A DNA stretch of 64,000 nucleotides from the NCBI GenBank assembly GCA_946406115.1, contig OX291544.1, positions 9,920,001 through 9,984,000 of the forward strand, read 5' to 3'. Positions 1 through 11,592 of this stretch are shown piece after piece. The stretch's first letter is position 1; each line of letters starts with the position of its first letter. The notes beneath the pieces are model-generated. The model was not told where the DNA came from, did not search any database, and was given only the letters and a program-made list of their open reading frames with translations. The DNA comes from Apoda limacodes. Its lineage: Eukaryota > Arthropoda > Insecta > Lepidoptera > Limacodidae. The translations under genes were made by a program, and so were the position numbers.

Positions 1-39
1 TTTACTGTAATATTCAATTACTGAAATTTGCAATAAAAC

Positions 40-103
40 GCCATTTGCTTATAGCCATTTGCTTATAGCCATTTGCTTATAGCCATTTGCTTATAGCCAT
101 TTA
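40..103. repeat. 14-bp tandem repeat
   Basis: The 14-bp unit CCATTTGCTTATAG is repeated about four times head to tail, ending about 50 bp before the left end of the mariner relic. It is a short simple minisatellite with no coding potential. Confidence 0.9.
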
Positions 104-152
104 CTTTTCTGACGACTGAACATTCGTATGTCTGAATCTACAATTTCCAGTA

Positions 153-1043
153 TGCGAGGGGGTACCCAAAAGAAACCGAACTGATGTTGTTTTAGGCAGA
201 GTTTTTGTAGTAACGCGTTCTGCTGCTAGGGGCGTATAGAGCCACCATTCCCGAGTCAGTAAGCCAAGCGTCGTCGATAAAGAAGGTTCCATTCGGTTTT
301 TGTTATTATTCGGCTCTTGAACAGCGTGTGGCCGTAAAGTTTTGTTTCTTGCTTGATAAAACTGGCACAGAAACTCTTGAAATGTTCAAATCGGCCTATA
401 AGGAAGATGCTATTGGAAAAACTCAAGTGTTTGAGTAGTTTTCCAGTTTTAAAAACGGTGAAATGTCAATTGACGACGAACCTCGCTCTGGTCGTCCATC
501 CACGGCCCCAAACCGATAAAAAGGTTAAAAAATTTGCGATATCATCCTGGAAGATCGACGACGGACTATTCAAGAAATTGTGGAGCTGTCTGGAGTGATT
601 TGGAGTTCAGTTCAGCGAATTTTAACGGAAGATTTGGGGGTGAAAAGGGTGGCTGCCAAAATCGTGCTTCGGCTGCTGACTGCTGAACAAAATCAACGTC
701 GCGTGGAAGCATGCTTTGCTTTGAAAGAAGAGTTCCAAAGTGATTTAAATTTTTTCCTTCACCCGACCTTGCCCCCTGCGACTTTTTTTAAATCCCCGAA
801 TGAAAAGAGACATGAAAGGAAATCGTTTTGCCGACATTACTGCAGTGAAGATAAAAACGACGGAGGCGCTCTCGGGCATCACAAAAGATAAATTTAAAAA
901 ATGTTTTGAGTCATATAATAAAAGATTTGACAAGTGTATTAGTGCCAGTGGTGAGTACTTCGAAGGGGATTGAAGATTTTTGTTTCAAAATTGAATACAT
1001 AAATTAAAAAAAAAATAAGTTCGGTTTTTTTGGGTGCCCGTAG
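153..1043 (+). mobile_element. Internally deleted mariner element
   Basis: The ends are inverted repeats: GGTACCCAAAAGAAACCGAA on the left (from about 161) and its near-complement ending about 1041 (agttcgg...gggtgcccg). TA dinucleotides occur at both ends, as expected for Tc1/mariner target duplication. The interior encodes a decayed mariner transposase (next entry). The element is about 0.9 kb; autonomous mariners are about 1.3 kb, so roughly 0.4 kb is missing. It is a non-autonomous relic. Confidence 0.85.
290..973 (+). pseudogene. Mariner transposase pseudogene (N- and C-terminal parts)
   Basis: The N-terminal DNA-binding part is readable from about 310 (EQRVAVKFCFLLDKTGTETL), followed by a premature TAG after AIGKTQVFE near 436. 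The frame resumes as FSSFKNGEMSIDDEPRSGRP and, after small frameshifts, ELSGVIWSSVQRILTEDLG and VKRVAAKIVLRLLTAEQNQ. Near 755 the sequence jumps from the early catalytic region (SDLNF) directly to the C-terminal block: the third catalytic Asp context (PDLAPCDFF) and then a tail ending SGEYFEGD and a stop near 970. About 185 residues, including the first two catalytic aspartates, are gone. The protein cannot be active. The motifs fit the mariner family with high certainty; the subfamily is not resolved. Confidence 0.88.
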
Positions 1044-1181
1044 TACATATATCAATCTATGATCTACAATGCATGTGTGGCTTTCAGAGGAAACATCTCG
1101 CTGTTTTTTCGCATACAAACGTATACCCCTGCTTCCTTCCTGGATTTTGGCATTACAGCTGTTATTTTTTTATGTATGACT

Positions 1182-1500
1182 AGCTGCTCGCCCGCGGCTT
1201 CGCATTTGTACAGTTTTTTTATTCAAAAACTGAAAATCGTTTCCCTTATTGTCACATCCTCAGGGTTTGAAATTCAAAAGTTTCCTTCTAAACATCGCTT
1301 TTACGACATAAAATGAAACCATAATCTAAATTTTTAATTTTATCCTCAGCGATTGGAGCTGGGTGATGCTGGCAGTCAATAAAAAAATTGCTATGTCCTT
1401 TTAGGCTTTTAGGACTTGAATTTTGGAAAACCCTTACACTAACAAATGGTTCACGTCATTCCCTACAAAATTTTTGTAAACTTCGCAGCCGCTTATGGGT
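1182..1500 (-). repeat. Dispersed retroposon fragment (antisense)
   Basis: The segment opens with CTAGCTGCTCGCCCGCGGCT, the reverse complement of the CCGCGGGCAAAAGCTAG-type 3' end of a repeat family also seen at 10735, 15598 and 43520. The rest is AT-rich and degenerate. The phrase gagctgggtgatg near 1356 recurs near 2217. Confidence 0.5.
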
Positions 1501-1874
1501 CGATTTTTAAAACATATTTTTTTTACGATGCCTACAATCAAAATCAACGCGTGCTCCAAAACCAAAATTTCTACCCATAACAATTAAGTGATGACGATTC
1601 AGTCGGTACTTTTTTTTTGTACACAAACTTTGCCATCCCCTTTTCATATATCTCTTCTGCCCTTAAGGATTCAATTTCAAAAACCCCGAAAGTCATGTTT
1701 GATTAAGTGTGTTGGATAGCATTAATACCGAGTTTTCAGTAAATTTTACCATCTTCTTAGGGGTTAAAGTTTTAATGTCCTTGAAATACTAAGTTTCATC
1801 AAATGGAGTAAAAGAACATGCACACCTAGCATACATTTTCTCTCTATAATGGCTGAATTTTTTGAAACCCCAAA

Positions 1875-2165
1875 ACAGAATAAAATAAATATGTAAGGGG
1901 GCTCCCATACAACAAACTTGATTTTTTTGCACGTTTTTGCTTGATATTGATAACGGCAACAGGTAGACGCTTAAAATATTCACAGAATATTTAGTTATAT
2001 ATTCACTTTAAAAATAAATAATGAAATTAAAATAAAACAAATATTTAAAGGGGGCATAGGGCATATCCCATACAACAAACGTGTTTTTTCCCCGGTTTTA
2101 GATATAATGGTACGGAACCTTTCATGCGAGAGGCCGACTCGCACTTCGCTAATTTTTAAATAACG
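1875..2165 (-). repeat. Lepidopteran dispersed repeat fragments (tatgggagcccc / ggtacggaacc types)
   Basis: On the minus strand, 1925-1875 reads as a TTGTTGTATGGGAGCCCCCT block. The same block is seen on the + strand at 37290-37315, and a partial copy (catacaacaaacgtg) is at 2069-2083. The part at 2110-2150 (ggtacggaacc...gccgactcgcacttcg) is the complement of the element starting at 40016. These are decayed copies of common short repeats, with no coding content. Confidence 0.5.
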
Positions 2166-2925
2166 CATTCAATTATAAAGTGGACACCCTTTTCAAATTT
2201 AGTCCTGAGTAGTTTGAGCTGGGTGATGTTGAGTCATTTCAGATATTGCTTTTTTATGTTTAATGTGTACTTACATTACCAAAAACGTGAAACCCATCAT
2301 TTTATATTAACAACCAAAAGGTTAAATAACGATGGTCTTAACTTGAAAAATTATGGATTTTTACATAAAACTCCAACCCCTAAATCACCTCCTATGAGCA
2401 GATTTTTTTAAAAATTGGGCAACACGACTTCCTTTTTTCAACTATAATTTCGTATACCAATTTTCAACGTTTTATTTGCAAAACCAATCGAATTCCCACA
2501 CAGTTTTATTGCTTATTTTACCAACTACTAGCACCTTAAGGCTTATTGAATTTTAAAAGGATGTGTAGGTTTATCATATAAAGGATTATTTCCTCATCAG
2601 CAATTGATGTTACTACGTCATCTTTACCCATTTTGTATATTATTTATATAAAAGAAATATAGTATAGTAATATCGCCGGATCAGAAACAGGATATTGAGC
2701 GAACATTACCCGGTAAGTTTATCTGACACCTGTTGTTTATGTTACAGATAACTTGACCTGAGCGGAGACTTACTTAATAAAGGGATATTTATAATATTGA
2801 TATTCACTGCCTAGTAACTAAGTAATATTAATGATACTTGAATATTTAGTTGAACTTCAATTTAGCAACTAAAATTAAAATCGTTGGAAAACAAACACGA
2901 CACAAAAAAAATTGATAAAAGTTTT
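2166..2925. other. AT-rich stretch without recognisable features
   Basis: I see no conserved motif, tandem repeat or plausible exon here. Short open frames look like chance. Confidence 0.5.
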
Positions 2926-2929
2926 ACGA

Positions 2930-3200
2930 AGCACGGTAGCTGGAACAGAGCGGCGAATTTCATTTTTCTGTGTATGGATGCTGGCGATGCTGGTGCAAAG
3001 CTGGGCCAGCTTCGGTTGTTATTTCAGCGGTCGGCGCGGCGAGCAGTAACTTATCGGCCATAGATTTTCTTTGATGTGGTCGTACCTTTGCGTAGTTTCT
3101 TTCCCTCTTCTTCTCTCTTTGGAGTCAGGCCTTAGTGTTAAGCGCGATGTGCTGTAGTGTTACACGTAGATGTTTGGAGATGCGTGACATAAAATTCAGA
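2930..3200. other. Locally GC-rich unassigned segment
   Basis: This block is clearly richer in GC and CpG than its surroundings (for example cggtcggcgcggcgagcag around 3030). No long frame crosses it. It could be a promoter or 5' exon region of an unseen gene, or a decayed transposon part. Confidence 0.3.
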
Positions 3201-3568
3201 TTAAACTGGTAGATACACTCCGCACATTAAGTTCATAGTTCAAAAAATACATGAAATTCGTGTTAAAATGGAAATATTGCTACTGAGGCGAACTAGGATC
3301 TTTTTTGATCCTCTCTAGCTGCCACCAATATTACAATGGGGCTCGCGAACCGGTTAAAAACCATTTTTGATGCCCGAATTAATTATAAGATAAAATTTAA
3401 AAAAAACAGAGGAACGAAAAAAAAGTTACTGGTTTGTAATAGGATTGAGACGAGAATAAGGTCCCTTCAGAGATGTGGCGGAAAAGCGATGCTATCTAGT
3501 CAGCAAGTAGTGTAGGGTTTAGTTTGGGTTCGCAATAACCCCTACTGTCAAGGGGTATAACAAAACGA

Positions 3569-3729
3569 ATGCCGGATTTCATTCCATCCCACGGTTTCAT
3601 GATGAGAGCACGTCATATAAAAGGTAAAAAATACCCAACAAGAGGCGGTGTGTATCTACATAGATGTGAATGCACAGTGATTGACCGGTGCGACGGCGGA
3701 GAAAAAGAATTCAAATTTGAAGTACTAAA
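3569..3729 (+). CDS. Candidate exon, unknown product (weak)
   Basis: An open frame begins with ATG at 3569 (MPDFIPSHGFMMRARHIKGK) and runs through a basic, Cys-containing stretch (YLHRCECTVIDRCDGGEKEF). It then meets a donor-like CTG|GTATGT near 3730-3735; past that point the composition becomes AT-rich and unlike coding sequence. I do not recognise the family. Codon use in the first 55 codons looks more protein-like than most chance frames nearby, but there is no partner exon or homology argument. It may be a transposon remnant. Confidence 0.2.
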
Positions 3730-4227
3730 CTGGTATGTAAATTCTTACCTTTGCTTCTATTCTGAGTCTTTTTACTACGTGTTCAATGTATGTATATACA
3801 CAACCTTTGTAATTTGTAATCGTTTACAAATAAATGATAAATATTTTGTAACATTTTAATCTTTTTTCACAAAAATATGAATACGGAATATCATTAATAC
3901 ACGTTTCATCGACAAGAAACGTGTGCGTTAGTCAAAAAACGAAAAAGGCAATTACCTACCAATATTATGGCAAAATATAGTATAGATGGGACTAAGAGTA
4001 TTTTTGACTAACATGATATTAATGATGATGAAGCCGGAAGGTCCCCAAAGGGACTCTGTAATAAAACTACGCACCCCAATTGAGTTTAGGCTCGTTTGAT
4101 TCGTCATGACAAGCACTTTGGTCTTACATCTTATTCAGGCTCTGATGAAGCGGGCAGCGGGTGGGCGGTTATTTTTAAGAAGCAATCTAACGTAACGTGC
4201 CGTTTTTTACATTTATTTTTATTCTTT

Positions 4228-4480
4228 TATCAGTTTTTCAAAATTAAAAATGGCGAATGCTGTTGCTATTGCATGTCATATTGGACGAGATTTTTTCGCA
4301 AAAACTTACACTTAATTCAAGAATGCTAAACTTAAATCATTTATAATTTTTTTTTTAAATCACGATGGTGGTTTGAATATGGCGTGCAGTAAATTGTATA
4401 TTTTAATATATTTTATACTACACATGCTCTGAAAAACCTTCATGCATAGTCAAAAATAGGGTTTAAGGTACGTGTTTGCA
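4228..4480 (+). repeat. Dispersed repeat fragment shared with 34570
   Basis: The block ttttatcagtttttcaaaat followed by taaaaatggcg at 4228-4260 matches ttttttatcagttttttaaaattcaaaatggcg at 34572-34603. The copies diverge afterwards. It looks like a piece of an unnamed interspersed repeat. Confidence 0.4.
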
Positions 4481-4519
4481 GAGATTAATACTTTCTTGCC
4501 CGTTTAATTATATTTTTTG

Positions 4520-4938
4520 CAGCCATTACTACTTCACCGGGCTTATTTGAGCGAGACTCTGAAGGAACCTCAGCGATAGCGCCCACCGCTCAAGGGCTCC
4601 CAGTGGGGGGAGCCTCGGCTTAGGTTGTCGCTCTCGGGGGCGTCCCTTCGCCCGGCGTGAGTCCCAAACCCGAAGGAGAGTCACCGCCAGGAGGGGAGTT
4701 ACCCGTTACGCGGGCCCGTTTTTTTTTTCTGACTGACTTTGCAGTTGGCTGTTGCAGCCATTTCTGCTCCACCGGGCTTTCGGGGCGAGACTCTAAAGGA
4801 GTCTCAGCCCATATAGCGCCCAACGCACAAGGGCAAGCTTCGGCTTGGGTAGTCGCTCTTGGGGTCGTCCCTTCGACCAGCGTGAGCCTCATACCCGAAG
4901 GAGAGTCATCGCCTGGAGGGGAGTAGCCTGTTACGCGG
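4520..4938. repeat. GC-rich imperfect direct duplication (two ~190 bp copies)
   Basis: Copy 1 (about 4520-4709) and copy 2 (about 4751-4938) share a series of blocks in the same order: gcagccatt, ccgggctt, gcgagactct, aaggag/aaggaa, atagcgccca, gggc, cttcggcttgg, cgtcccttcg, cccgaaggagagtca, ggaggggagt and gttacgcgg. The copies are spaced by about 230 bp. GC content is far above the surrounding DNA. The character resembles the GC-rich 3' region of a non-LTR retrotransposon, but no protein motif is recognisable, so this is inference. The overlapping open frames on both strands come from base composition. Confidence 0.7.
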
Positions 4939-5440
4939 TTGCGATAGCGATTAAGTCGGGGGAGAAGCGCCCCGGCACTCTTTGATACCTCGTATACGAG
5001 GAAGGTTCGTGCGTTCGCTGACGAACCCGGGGACGTGGGCGTCGTATGAGGGGGAGGCCCTATTAGAGGAGGTCGTTGAGACTAATCTCGCTATCCCGAT
5101 AGCAAGATCGTCGTCTGGGGCTGTTAGTACGTGCCGAGGCCGCCTAACGATAGTTTTACGACCATGCCGAGTTCGGAAGGGGGGATGATACGTTGTGGAT
5201 TGCACAATTAATCGATTTGGGTGATTTTGTGTATGCTCGAAAAAGCGGACTGCCAGGTCTTTGAAATACTGGGGAATCGTGGAAAGTCTCTGTGTAGGTC
5301 CGCATTGCGGACGTACCTGGAGGCTCCGGAGGCCGGTCTGAGAAAGCGGTTTTGGAAAGTCTGGAGTCTATAGAGATTACGTTTAGATAGCGCATAGACG
5401 ACGCTAGCGTAAGCTAGTATGGGGCGGACAAGTTGTGTAA
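4939..5440. other. GC-rich retroposon-like segment, unassigned
   Basis: This continues the GC island after the duplication. It includes catgccgagttcggaagggg, a cctggaggctccggaggccgg run, and a terminal gacgctagcgtaagctagt that contains a short self-complement (gctagc/gctagt). Two open frames of 70-85 codons on opposite strands show no recognisable domain. The abrupt return to AT-rich DNA near 5440 suggests the boundary of an inserted element. Confidence 0.4.
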
Positions 5441-7790
5441 AGAGTCAGCCTATTTTTAAGCGACATCTAACTATACTTGCCTATCATGTGACGCCGTTTA
5501 TTAGAAAAGCATTTTCTATTTGAAGGCTGACGAAAAAACTTAATAGCTTCTTTTTATTTGGTACAGTGCTAGCTGTGATTATAAAAGCGAACCAGTTTCA
5601 ATAAAAAATAACTCACTATTTACAAACAACAAAAAACATTGTATACAACTTGTAATTCTTCGGTACAGCGCCAGCTATGTTTATAAAAGTGAATTATTAT
5701 TTGTTAAGTAAATTAAAACTTTAATTAATTATATTTTATTAGTCTCGTATTTGTAGTGTAAAGAACTATGTTATCACTCAAGTGAAAATACAATTCCCGC
5801 TTCGTCTGTATCAAGGCCCTCAGCGCCGCTTCGGGCCTCAAACTATTTTGTCCTGTAACAAATTGTTCTTGCTGAAATTGAAAATTTCGATTAATGCAAT
5901 ACAGAGGTTAGTATTTAAATTTAGTTGCTTATAGGTTGGCGAACACTATAATATGAGATGAGTTAGTCAGTGAGTTAGCTGGAGAAAGTGTAATTGTATT
6001 TGCTTTTAAAACTATAAGGAATATAGTGTTTTTATTTTTTGCAGAATGAAAAAAGGCTCCTGATTAATATTTCAGACGGAACGCATTGGTGGAAGACCAA
6101 ATCACATTGGTGAACTAATGTAGAACTAATTGTAGAAGTAAATGAATATATTGATTAATGAAAACAAATTAATAAACTTTCTTCCCATCATAGCTTACTG
6201 TAGATGCAAAAAAAAAAAAATTGTATCTAAACCTAATAAATTATTTTGGATTTGTTTTCGCATTTTGTAGCTCGTGGCACCCACTGTGTAAACATAGATG
6301 TGTGCGGGAGCGCGTCGACCGCGCGCAAGTCGTGCCTTTGTTTGTAATTTTCATTCGCGCTTGGGCCAGAACCGACCCTTTTAACAAAAGGAAGAAAATT
6401 TATTTTTTCTTTAAAGAAGTTTCAATGTTCATAGCAGTTTTTCATAAAAAAAGGTGGATATTTTGTTCTTGATTAGGTAGGTATAAACTTAAACTGAATT
6501 CAAGTGACATAAAGAATAAAAAGGATCATGTCTCAAATTGTCTCACGCCTCAAGATCAAAATTTATATGACTAATATATAACCATAACTAATACACAACT
6601 GCGAAAACCTGTTTCTATCTCTTAAACCCTTAATGTTCATAGACTATATTATAATTTATGCACCGATAAATATTAAAGCAAGACATATTTCAGAATCAAA
6701 ATTCTCGTGTCATCATGTTTGCACATATCCCTCAATACTACTCAATACTTTGTTCAAACTTGTTACAGTCTTTTGAAAAAAACTCGTTGATCACATTTAT
6801 GCGAAGGAACTAAGTTCCTAATCAAAAGATAATTTCACTGTCTATTTCCGCATGTGTTCTTGGTAACACTTTTATATTATGGTCTTGTTTGTTTTTATGG
6901 TCCTTTTAAGTTTTGTAACTTTCTGCAACATCCAAAAATTAATTTAAAAACGTGACGTTAACGTGACGGACGAACAACCACGTGATTATTATATGGTTTT
7001 TATTTTTCTTTGAAGCTTTCACGTTATCTCCAAATGGAAGCAGAAAATCTATTCTTATCGAAAACTCTCCGGAGCTCATCTGAAGTATTAATACTCGAAC
7101 AGTACTTACGGCTTTCAATTTAATATAAATATTGGACGAACTTTCAAAAGGTTCGTACTTATTATTCATAATAGGATTTGGGATAAGAATTCAGAATAGG
7201 GCTGAATAGATTAAAGACTTTGCATCTCTAGATTTTTTAATACGAGAATATATTTAAAAAACTATTTGTTGTAGCCAGATGGCGAAAGGTGTCTTATGTG
7301 GACCAGCATCGGCATACAGTTTTATAATAAGTTCTTTTCCTATTTCCCATGAAGTGTGTCATAATATAAGTCTTTGATAATGCAATTAAGGTTTTTCAGT
7401 AACTTATATACTTATATCCCCTCTTTTTTAACTTTTATATCACGATAATAGGACTTGGTAATAATTTTACGCAAACTATTAAGAACGAAATCAGTTCATA
7501 AGTTTTTCAGAAAGCCACAATAGATATTTCTTATTCCACTGGACCCTAACTCAATGCGTGTACGACACATACTTTGCTGATGTGTTTTTATGAAAACAAG
7601 TATTAGACACCTCTTTGTTTTAATTTTTAATGCTAGTTATAATTTTTATTATTTAAATTATTGGAAATTTCGAGAAATAGAGACACAACTGGACCCCAGC
7701 AACAGCGAAAACTAAAGCGTTTTTTTGGCTTGCATCGAAATTTGTGTGTACGGTTTGCTTACTGGACCTGAGTCACCGCATTCGAAGGCT
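5441..7790. other. AT-rich region, no gene seen
   Basis: Two similar blocks, ggtacagtgctagctgtgat (5561) and ggtacagcgccagctatgtt (5662), each followed by tataaaag, form a local ~100 bp duplication. A GC-rich scrap at 5805-5850 (ccctcagcgccgcttcgggc) resembles the composition of the island upstream. Nothing else is recognisable. Confidence 0.45.
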
Positions 7791-7797
7791 ATGTATT

Positions 7798-7856
7798 TGT
7801 TTTCATCTTTAAAGACCAACAAAAATTTGTTTTCATCTTTAAAGACCAACAAAAAC
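7798..7856. repeat. 29-30 bp tandem duplication
   Basis: tgttttcatctttaaagacc followed by aacaaaaat occurs twice in immediate succession. It is a recent two-copy duplication. Confidence 0.85.
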
Positions 7857-8479
7857 AGAATACTTTATTTTATTGGTAAAAATTTAAATTGTACCTTAAT
7901 AACATGTATCTTAAAAATGCCCTAAGTTCATAGGTCGTTCCGCGTTTACCTTGATGTGCATCTAAAACATATAATTTAATATATGTATTATATATGTATT
8001 ATTATATCATTAAAGTTATATCTGAGAAGACTTTATGAAATATATGCAATGAGAAATGAGAAGAAATGCGTATAGAAAAATTTTACAACTTTTTTGTAAG
8101 TTTGTCGTCCCTATCAGCGTAAGTATGTATTTTTGGCGAAATTTAATACGGTGCTAGAACTTACTCAAACAGCATTTTTTAACTTATTTGGTCGATCATA
8201 ATTTTTCCTTTATTATAATACCACACACCAACGGAGTTCTGTTCCTAATCTTTACGCCATCTGTTTGTGCGATCATTAAGACCGAATTAAGTAGAAACCT
8301 GATGGCGGATTATCTAACAACTAATAAAAAGTCCAAAACGAAATATTTTTATGGGGGTCTCTATTCAAGAAACACGTTTTCGTTGTTTTTACACAAAACG
8401 GTAACATATTCAAGCTTCAAACTTGCAGTAATTGTAGTGTTAGCGCTAAAGTATAACAAACATTAACAAATAATAAAGA

Positions 8480-8730
8480 CTGGCCAAGTGTGAGGCGGGT
8501 TCGAGCCTTTTTCATCTTTAATTACCGTATCAGCGACATCTAGTAAAAAAAGTCTAGATTAATTAGAGAAACAGTAACAAATTAGTTTATTTTAAACGAT
8601 TTTCAAAGCTATGCAACGTTGGGCTTGGTCAGTCATTGGACGGGTCACCGCTTAGTGGTACAATTTTTATGTTTGTTTGCGTTCGTAAATTATTATTACG
8701 TAAATAGTGGTACGGAACCCACGCGTCATG
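8480..8730 (+). repeat. Degenerate copy of the ggccaagtg repeat
   Basis: The segment begins with ctggccaagtgtgaggcggg, a diverged form of the ccggccaagtgcgagtcgga head at 40016. It ends near ggtacggaacccacgcgtca, a form of the complementary end motif. It is probably a short decayed element. Confidence 0.4.
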
Positions 8731-10190
8731 GTGCGCAAGTTCTATTCACACATGACCGATTTTTCCTAAACAAAGAAAGTAAGATTTTTTTTCGGTTGGA
8801 TACGTTTTTATAATTTTCTTTAGTTGAAAAGCACATTGTTATATATTTTCTATACGTGGGAAAAGGAGCAATCGAATTGTGGATTATTACATTAAATCAT
8901 CAAAATATCCATTTTTATGTAAGTAAATATAATTTAATAATTGTTGTTATACTATCCAAATTCATTAACCTAGTTAAAAACAAAATTTAACAAACAAATT
9001 TTTGTTAAATTTTAAAAATAGCAAACTCCACGTCGTCGTCCCTTAGTAAGTAAAATTAATTAAAGCAACTGACGAACTAGCTAAGGGGGCCACAGTCGGT
9101 CAAGGGTCTCTTCTGTTAAGAGACATCTATCATGGCTGCTACCTGCTACCGAGGGTGGCATCTGTACACCCTAAAGATAATGACAAGCTCGTCTAATCTT
9201 TTGTGTAGTGTAGTGCTGAAAATAATTGTATAAAAGCATTAAAACTTCTAAATTAGGTGTTTCTGAAAAAAAAATTGTTTTGAACAAAATCGATTTTATT
9301 TTACTTGAACTGAATTTTGTACCCAAAATATAGTCGGCTATTATATACTATTACATTACTTTGCTCTTAATTTAGAAAACATTCTACTTTGTACTAATTT
9401 TAATTCTTTGACTTTCACAGTTAATGTAAAAAAAAAAGTTTTTCCAAAAAATAAATTTGTTAAAGTTATTTATTAGTTTTTTTGACAATACATTTTATTT
9501 ACCTCAAGCTATATATTTAAAACAAATAAAATAAAATAAAAAAAACAGTAATTTATTTAGTGCTAAAAAAGTAGGTACTAGAAAAATAATAAACATAATT
9601 ATGCATTACGCTTATCTACTGAAAACACTCTGGAATCAATTTTCATAAAAAGTAATCCAGCTGAGTGCTGAATACCATTACGTAGGTATCTCATCTGCAT
9701 ACAAATAGCGATCATGCATAATAATAGTATGAGAAATACTGGTGTCTCTTCGGAAGTTGAAGGACATCTGTTATTCTTGCTTTACTAAGGTTATTGCTTT
9801 TTTTATGCATTTCTCAAAAGAAAAAATGATGTTACTATGCTTTTACCAATAAATAATATAAATTAAAATGAAAGCCTATTTGTTTGACACACACAACGAT
9901 ACACACAGACATGTAAGAGTTTTATATAATAGATATATAACCCGATAACTGAGAGATCCCCAGCTTGTGTCGTACGCTCTATATTTTCAATGTAGTTCCA
10001 GTAAGTATGGTTTTGCAAAGGATCGTAGGTTGAGCATTATATTAGGGAATGCCTAAACTTTACTCTGAGGTTAAAATTATGTTGATGAATAAATTAAGGC
10101 AACATATATTATTTCAATCTATATCATAGCACTACAATTTAATTAATATCTTTACTACTTTAGAAAAATTATTAACGTATAACACAAGAG
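8731..10190. other. AT-rich region, no gene seen
   Basis: The region is low-complexity AT-rich DNA. A slightly GC-richer patch at 9060-9185 shows no recognisable motif. Confidence 0.5.
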
Positions 10191-10197
10191 TGAATGG

Positions 10198-10700
10198 TAA
10201 ATATTTTTTTCTCAAACATGCGACCATATCTTGCACAAGCTTCTTTGGGATAAATCGAACTTTCAGTACAGTATCAGAGAGCGACCCGCAATGTTTTAGC
10301 CGTCCGCTCGAGCGTTCGAGCGGTTGAATATGTAATTGGAAAATAAAACTCACTTTATTAAGCCTGAACATTGATAACCACAAAAGAGATAATTAATTAA
10401 GTTTTATTAAAATTTCGGTCTGGCACAACAAAAAGAATGCGCCATTAAATTAATTTAAAAAAGTTAAAAAAGAAATAGACATTTGAACGCGGCGATAAGC
10501 TGCAAAATTACCTTAACTATTTCTTATTATTGTCAATACAGTTGTCTATATAATTAGTTTTTCTACACGCATGTTTGAGAAAAGAACTATTCAAGCCTTG
10601 GCCACAACTGAGCATAACCGGACTATGTGATGCGTGCCTTGACTGTGCCTCGGCCCGCATACTTACGATTGCGCGGAAATGCTAAATTACTAGTTATTTA
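10198..10700. mobile_element. MITE-like element, family M1 copy A
   Basis: The internal inverted repeat TTTTCTCAAACATGCG (10207) and CGCATGTTTGAGAAAAG (10567) brackets about 375 bp, and a conserved tail follows (aagccttggccacaa, gatgcgtgcctt, cggcccgcatact). The whole ~500 bp unit recurs at 49170-49660 and, internally shortened, at 33137-33375, so it is a true interspersed family. It encodes no transposase. The superfamily is unresolved because I could not fix a target duplication. Confidence 0.7.
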
Positions 10701-10734
10701 CATCAGAAACAGTACAAAGAATCTTTTTATATAT

Positions 10735-10990
10735 TTTTATCCATACTAATATTATAAATGCGAAAGTAACTCTGTATCTCTGTCTGTCTGTTTCCTCTTT
10801 ACGCTTAAACCGCTGTACCGATTAAGAAAATTGTGCATGGACATAGCTTGAGTCCCGAGAAAGCACATAGGGTACTTGAAAAGGTCAAGTGTGAGTCAGT
10901 TTTTCTTTCTATAATATAGGAGTTCCCTTTGAAATACTACGCCAATAACCAAATTTAAGGCGGGTGAAACCGTTGGCAAAAGCTAGTATA
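10735..10990 (+). repeat. Dispersed retroposon (ataaatgcgaaag...aaagctagt family)
   Basis: The unit opens with catactaatattataaatg, runs through a ctctgtctgtctgtttcct and aaaccgctgtaccgatt core, and closes with a gcgggtgaaaccg...aaaagctagt tail. This is a very common lepidopteran repeat type with relatives at 15598 and 43520. It is non-coding and its formal class is uncertain. Confidence 0.65.
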
Positions 10991-11374
10991 CATACATTTC
11001 AGAAGACACAGCCTAAGAAACAAAAGCTTCTGTTATAGCTGTAGCATAATTATGTCTGTTTTCAATTTAAAACATTTAGGTATGGACCAACGCAAGCGTG
11101 ACGTCTCTCGCTTTGTTCTTTGTCTCCCTCAACCGTTCCGGAAACCCTTGTGGCTCAAAAATCAACCACCCGTTTTAGTCCAGTCATTACAGGAATTTTG
11201 TTCCGAAAAACCTGAAACATCATTTTTTTCATAAACTACAAATTTTGCAACTTCGTCGATAGCAATTATATTTTCTTTAGGAAACTTTTTTTAAGGATAT
11301 TAATTAAGATAATTGATGGATGCGACACTAGAGAATAGTAAAATCATTTACCCCATTCGCCAATTATTGACCAG

Positions 11375-11592
11375 CTATAAACAGTAAGTCAGCATTGATG
11401 AGCTATAAAAAGTAAGTAGACGAGCTATAAAGAGTAGGTCAGCATTGATGAGCTATATGGAGTAAGTAGATGATCTATAAGGAGTAAGTAGACGAGCTAT
11501 AAAGAGTAAGTCAGCATTGATGAGATATATGGAGTAAGTAGATGATCTATAAGGAGTAAGTAGACGAGCTATAAGGAGCAAGTCAGCATCGG
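11375..11592. repeat. Minisatellite with ~23-bp subunits in a higher-order unit
   Basis: The subunits gagctataaagagtaagtca, gatgagctatatggagtaag and tagatgatctataaggagta alternate in an ordered way. They form a higher-order unit of about 95-100 bp that is present about twice, plus flanking partial units. Confidence 0.85.

Noticed and set aside
4620..5205. Four overlapping frames of 68-90 codons on both strands
   Set aside because: High GC content makes stops rare in all frames. No motif is present and the frames follow the duplicated module.
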